The notes under the pieces: generated by a model | Told to the model about the DNA's origin: nothing | Seen by the model: the letters and a program-made list of their open reading frames with translations, nothing else | The model's database searches: none | Position numbers and translations under genes: made by a program | Origin: a virus | Length of the DNA stretch: 64,000 nucleotides | IMG/VR virus record: IMGVR_UViG_3300024358_000009 | Location: 62,001 to 126,000 of that record | Direction: 5' to 3' (one strand) | Part shown: positions 60,927-64,000 of the stretch, piece by piece | How the letters are laid out: each line of letters begins with the position of its first letter | Numbering within the stretch: the first letter of the stretch is position 1

Positions 60927-61858
60927 TCTAAATCCTCGTTTCGTTCTTTGAAATAATTCTCAATTGATTTTAAAAAGTCTTTATTGTCGCCTACATATCT
61001 ATACAAACCTTGATCGTTAACTAAGTCTTTAGAAACATTAAAATTAGTATCTTTTAAAATTTTTTGTCTTTCTATATATTTTCTATTAACTTTATCGCCA
61101 TGATTTAAATGAAAAATAGGTTGATCTATATAATCAAAATTTATTTCTACATTAGATTTGTTATTTAGTATATCTTTTAAAAAACAAATAACGCTATCTT
61201 GTTTTCTTTTTATAAAAGGTATTTCTATGTCTAGGCTTAAATTAAGCCATTTAAAAAGATTAATAGTGTCTCCGCCACCTATAATGCATTTATCATATAA
61301 TGGATTATTCAAAAGTGTTTCTTTCTTTGTAATCCATGCCATTCCTGGGTTACCAAAAGTATAATCACTTGAATTAAAAGTTTTAATGTAATTTTCTTTT
61401 CCGTCTGATTTAATTATTTGCGATGAAACACTCGGAGTGCTATGACTATAAAAGCCATGATTTCTATAATGATTTTTTGGTAAATAATAAACATCAGAAA
61501 ATGGTTGTATAAATAAATTTTCTTTTTGATCCAATTTATTTTTTGCTTCTTGCACCCAATTATCATCACTAAATAAAACATCACCATCAATAAAAGCTAT
61601 ATACTTAATAGAATCTGGCATTTTTTCGGCTAGATAATTTATAACTCTTTCCTTTTGCCAAAGTAATTGATCTGACTTTAAAGCAAAAAGACCTTGCATA
61701 TTTAAGTCAAAACTATTATTTGTAGAAATTTCTATAGGAACAATTACACATTCATATTTAAGCATATGATTATAACAAACATTAAAATTTCTAAATAAAG
61801 ATATTCTTTTAAAATGATTCCAATAATACATTATTATTGCAGTATCTAAATTTTTCAT
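60923..61858 (-). CDS. GT-A glycosyltransferase
   Basis: A 311-residue protein with AFIDGDVLFSDDNWVQEA near 88-104, the DxD metal site of GT-A enzymes, GNPGMAWITKKETLL near 165 and GGGDTINLFKW near 190 as acceptor/donor loops, and HLNHGDKVNRKYIERQKIL near 250, a C-terminal motif seen in phage-encoded glycosyltransferases. It overlaps both neighbours by 4 bases, so it is translated together with the sulfotransferase and the upstream sugar protein. Sugar and acceptor unknown. Confidence 0.7.
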   Translation of the reverse strand: MKNLDTAIIMYYWNHFKRISLFRNFNVCYNHMLKYECVIVPIEISTNNSFDLNMQGLFALKSDQLLWQKERVINYLAEKMPDSIKYIAFIDGDVLFSDDNWVQEAKNKLDQKENLFIQPFSDVYYLPKNHYRNHGFYSHSTPSVSSQIIKSDGKENYIKTFNSSDYTFGNPGMAWITKKETLLNNPLYDKCIIGGGDTINLFKWLNLSLDIEIPFIKRKQDSVICFLKDILNNKSNVEINFDYIDQPIFHLNHGDKVNRKYIERQKILKDTNFNVSKDLVNDQGLYRYVGDNKDFLKSIENYFKERNEDLE

Positions 61859-62859
61859 GCTTTTACCTTAATTTCTTGTGAATAAGGAATAAGTTGCATT
61901 TGATTTAATTCAGCTTCTTTTGAAGCTATGGATTGACCAAAAAATACTGTGTTTGGAAAATAAGCTAAATATTTTGTAAACATAAGTTTATCTATATCAT
62001 CGTATGATGAATAAACAAAACAATAAGATTCATCTTCTGGATTAAATTTTTCTGGATCTACAAACTCAACTCTTTTTTCTAATCCAAATCTTTCTAACCA
62101 AATTTTTGTGCCAATAAAATTTATTTTAGTTTTAATTGGAAAAGCTATAATTTTACAAGCCGATTGTGCCAAGACAATAAGTTCTGCTGGAGATGAACCT
62201 ACATAAACAACTTTTTTTTGATCAGCTAATTGATAAAGTTTTAAATAATCATCGGCTATAAAAGATTGATCTATTCCGTCTGGAAGAATTAAAGGAAAAT
62301 CAAGTTCATCAAAATCAATTTTTTTATTATCAAAAAGTAAATTTAACTTAGGCCAAAAACAAACTAGGCTATAATAACGCATAAAAGAATTTATGCTTTC
62401 TGTTATACTATTTTTTACTTCAAAATTTTTATATAGATCTTTTATGTATCTAGATGAAAATAAAAATGGACCAAATGTATTTTTTTCTAAAAAATTTGTA
62501 ATGTTATAGTCAGGGCTTCTAGATTGAAAAATTGGTCCTACATAAAGTTTTAAAATTGCTACATCTATTTGATATCTAATTAATGGTTTCCATGTAGACA
62601 GATTATTATAAAAAAATTTAGAAAGTTTTTGTTTTCCGTCTAAAAATAAAAAATATTCATAAGAGTCTAAAGATGAAGCTTCATATAAGAAACTTTCAAA
62701 CAAATCTCTTCTGTTTTTTCCATTTATATATACTACTTTTCCGCCAAAGTCAGTTTCTTCTAAATTGCTTTTGTTTCTTGCGTTGTCAAAAACTACCAAA
62801 TTGCTAAATGGTTTTGTTCCAACTTTTATTTCTGATACTCTAGGACTGCATATTTCCAT
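61855..62859 (-). CDS. Glycan-module protein, GT-A/Rossmann-like, unassigned
   Basis: The start is ATG 62859 (MEICSPRVSEI): AGGAGG lies 8 bases upstream, while the longer frame to 62901 reads through that site. The N-terminal half has YEYFLFLDGKQKLSKFFYNN, reminiscent of a GT-A metal region with a single Asp. The second half has VVYVGSSPAELIVLAQSACK followed by FGLEKRVEFVDPEKF, similar to the cofactor-binding part of FkbM-type methyltransferases. It may be a fusion of two sugar-modifying domains; both assignments are tentative. First gene after the capsid terminator. Confidence 0.4.
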   Translation of the reverse strand: MEICSPRVSEIKVGTKPFSNLVVFDNARNKSNLEETDFGGKVVYINGKNRRDLFESFLYEASSLDSYEYFLFLDGKQKLSKFFYNNLSTWKPLIRYQIDVAILKLYVGPIFQSRSPDYNITNFLEKNTFGPFLFSSRYIKDLYKNFEVKNSITESINSFMRYYSLVCFWPKLNLLFDNKKIDFDELDFPLILPDGIDQSFIADDYLKLYQLADQKKVVYVGSSPAELIVLAQSACKIIAFPIKTKINFIGTKIWLERFGLEKRVEFVDPEKFNPEDESYCFVYSSYDDIDKLMFTKYLAYFPNTVFFGQSIASKEAELNQMQLIPYSQEIKVKA

Positions 62860-62880
62860 AGTATATCCTCCTACTAATAT

Positions 62881-62886
62881 ATTATA
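62881..62886 (-). promoter_or_regulatory. Possible -10 element for the sugar/sulfate module
   Basis: TATAAT on the - strand, 22-27 bases upstream of the ATG at 62859 and directly after the capsid terminator. No convincing -35 box is seen. A promoter here is expected because transcription from the capsid gene should stop just before. Confidence 0.3.
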
Positions 62887-62904
62887 TAAAAAATCCATCA
62901 ATGC

Positions 62905-62938
62905 AACAAAAAAGGGCAGAGCTTTCGCTCCACCCTTT
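62905..62938 (-). terminator. Intrinsic terminator after the major capsid gene
   Basis: On the - strand AAAGGG (62938-62933) pairs with CCCTTT (62916-62911) and, inside, GAGC pairs with GCTC around a GAAA loop, followed by a run of six T. It starts 26 bases after the capsid stop. Confidence 0.85.
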
Positions 62939-62963
62939 ATTGATTTTTATATTGGAAGCTTTA

Positions 62964-63953
62964 TTAGAAAGCACCCAAAAGAACACGACGATTATCGAGA
63001 ACTGCAAAGCCATGTTCGCCGAAACCGTACATGCCCATTCTACGCTGACGATGGAAAGTAGGATCTTCAAAGATCTCAATTTCCTGACGAACAGGCATTA
63101 CAAAGCTGTCACGCTTCTCAAGGTCAAGACCAACAACCAACTCGCTCTTGCCAGACAAAGATCCAGACAAGGTAGAGGTATAGTACAGCTGGTATTCCTG
63201 ACCAACGCCAAGTTCATCGATCTCATGGAGATTTACGCCAAAGATCTGTGCCAAACCATTTTCTGGAGATACAAAGATCTCACGGCGGGTAAAGTCGTCA
63301 ACCTCATCAATATCCCAAGTGCGAATGTCTTCCATCGCCTCTGGAGATACATAAAGGTCAGTCAACTTACCACGATTAATCGAGGTGCTGTTACCACCAG
63401 CATTTCTACGCATTACGGTCTTCATCAAGGCAATAAGCCTCTTGCTGAAGTATCCAGAGGTAGCAACGCTGTCAGTTACAAGCAAGTTGCGACCCTTACC
63501 AGCAGCAATGATAACATGCCAGCCATCATTGTTATTCTTGCGGGTAAAAGAAGCTTCGAGAACTTGCATTGCACGACCTACGATATCCCAACGAGCATCA
63601 CGAAGATACTTGAGGGAGAAGTCGATGGAAGCACCAACTTCATAAGTCTGAACAGTCAAATAATCGCCTTCTACATGGCGTTCAGGAATACGACCCTGTG
63701 AAGGAATAGTATAAGCGATGAAATCCTTCTCAGAACCAGGAGCCAAGAAATCCAATGGGAATTCTACGGAAGTACCTGGTTGGAAAACAACCTGTTCAAA
63801 GATGTTTCCAAGAATATCGCCCTTCAAAACGCCCTGACGCAAAGGAAGAGTAAGAGCCTTTGCAAGTTCTTTCTGAGCAGCTACAGCAACTTCATAATTG
63901 TTGCTACCAGCCTGTTCAGCAAGTTTTACCATTTCTGGAGTTGGAGTCTTCAT
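62964..63953 (-). CDS. Major capsid protein (HK97-fold type)
   Basis: A 329-residue protein with the layout of phage coat proteins: a helical N-arm (KLAEQAGSNNYEVAVAAQKE), LTLPLRQGVLKGDILGNIFE, an E-loop-like region and a C-terminal segment HRQRRMGMYGFGEHGFAVLD. It is clearly more GC-rich than the surrounding genes (about 45 percent in a counted line against roughly 30 percent elsewhere), as expected of the most abundant virion protein. GAGGAG stands before the ATG and its own terminator follows. The HK97 class is inferred from pattern and length. Confidence 0.75.
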   Translation of the reverse strand: MKTPTPEMVKLAEQAGSNNYEVAVAAQKELAKALTLPLRQGVLKGDILGNIFEQVVFQPGTSVEFPLDFLAPGSEKDFIAYTIPSQGRIPERHVEGDYLTVQTYEVGASIDFSLKYLRDARWDIVGRAMQVLEASFTRKNNNDGWHVIIAAGKGRNLLVTDSVATSGYFSKRLIALMKTVMRRNAGGNSTSINRGKLTDLYVSPEAMEDIRTWDIDEVDDFTRREIFVSPENGLAQIFGVNLHEIDELGVGQEYQLYYTSTLSGSLSGKSELVVGLDLEKRDSFVMPVRQEIEIFEDPTFHRQRRMGMYGFGEHGFAVLDNRRVLLGAF

Positions 63954-63974
63954 AATTCTATTATCTCCTCTCTA

Positions 63975-63980
63975 ATTATA
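63975..63980 (-). promoter_or_regulatory. Possible -10 element for the capsid gene
   Basis: TATAAT on the - strand, 22-27 bases before the capsid ATG and just upstream of GAGAGGAG. The region further upstream leaves the window, so the -35 part is only partly visible and no well-spaced match is seen. Confidence 0.35.
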
Positions 63981-64000
63981 CGATTGGAAGGTCAATGAAT

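Noticed and set aside
62860-62901. Longer N-terminus for the gene ending at 61855
   Set aside because: The extra residues are read through an AGGAGG ribosome site that serves the ATG at 62859.
1-64000. tRNA genes, integrase and attachment sites
   Set aside because: Looked for by eye; no cloverleaf-like sequence, recombinase motif or flanking direct repeats were found, so none is reported.

Overview
The window is part of the late-gene region of a large, AT-rich tailed bacteriophage (Caudoviricetes), probably uncultivated and probably jumbo-sized. The evidence is direct: an HK97-type major capsid protein at the right end, a tail tube protein, tail-assembly-chaperone-like genes, a 3976-residue tape measure protein, several fibres built from collagen-like Gly-X-Gln repeats, a tail-fibre C-terminal domain, tight ATGA/TAATG gene junctions, clear Shine-Dalgarno sites and no host-type operons. 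Stops TAA, TAG and TGA are all used as stops, so the code looks standard. The host cannot be named from this sequence. No tail sheath or baseplate-wedge gene is visible; with the very long tape measure this fits a long non-contractile tail, but a sheath could lie outside the window.

Left arm, + strand (1-7092): an overlapping operon of sugar genes comes first. It holds degenerate GT-A-like proteins, a sugar-1-phosphate nucleotidyltransferase, a CgeB-like GT-B glycosyltransferase, a heptokinase-like GHMP protein that has lost its nucleotide loop, and a short GT-B-like fragment cut off beside a Vsr-like homing-type endonuclease. A probable ssDNA-annealing/recombination protein, a zinc-ribbon protein and a small hypothetical protein follow. 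This operon meets the leftward late genes tail to tail near 7.0 kb, where a nested hairpin lies.

Right arm, - strand (7049-63953, read right to left): major capsid protein; terminator; a three-gene sugar/sulfate module (two glycosyltransferase-like proteins and a sulfotransferase); two giant collagen-like fibres; a DUF4376-like protein and small genes including a membrane protein; paired Ig-like proteins; a probable connector; a third collagen-like fibre; a 2647-residue protein carrying poly-threonine linkers; short shared-module proteins; neck/tail-completion candidates; tail tube; terminator; three chaperone-region genes; terminator; tape measure; then large distal-tail proteins (LamG/carbohydrate-binding, hub-like, vWA-like), another glycosyltransferase and a small virion-like protein.

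The most striking theme is the joint presence of (i) poly-Thr, mucin-like linkers and long Gly-X-Gln collagen rods in virion proteins, and (ii) about ten glycosyltransferase, sugar-activation or sulfotransferase-like genes placed among and beside them. This suggests, but does not prove, a phage-encoded system that builds sulfated glycans on its own fibres. Three intrinsic terminators and the distinctly higher GC of the capsid, tube and one chaperone-region gene point to tuned expression of high-copy virion proteins.
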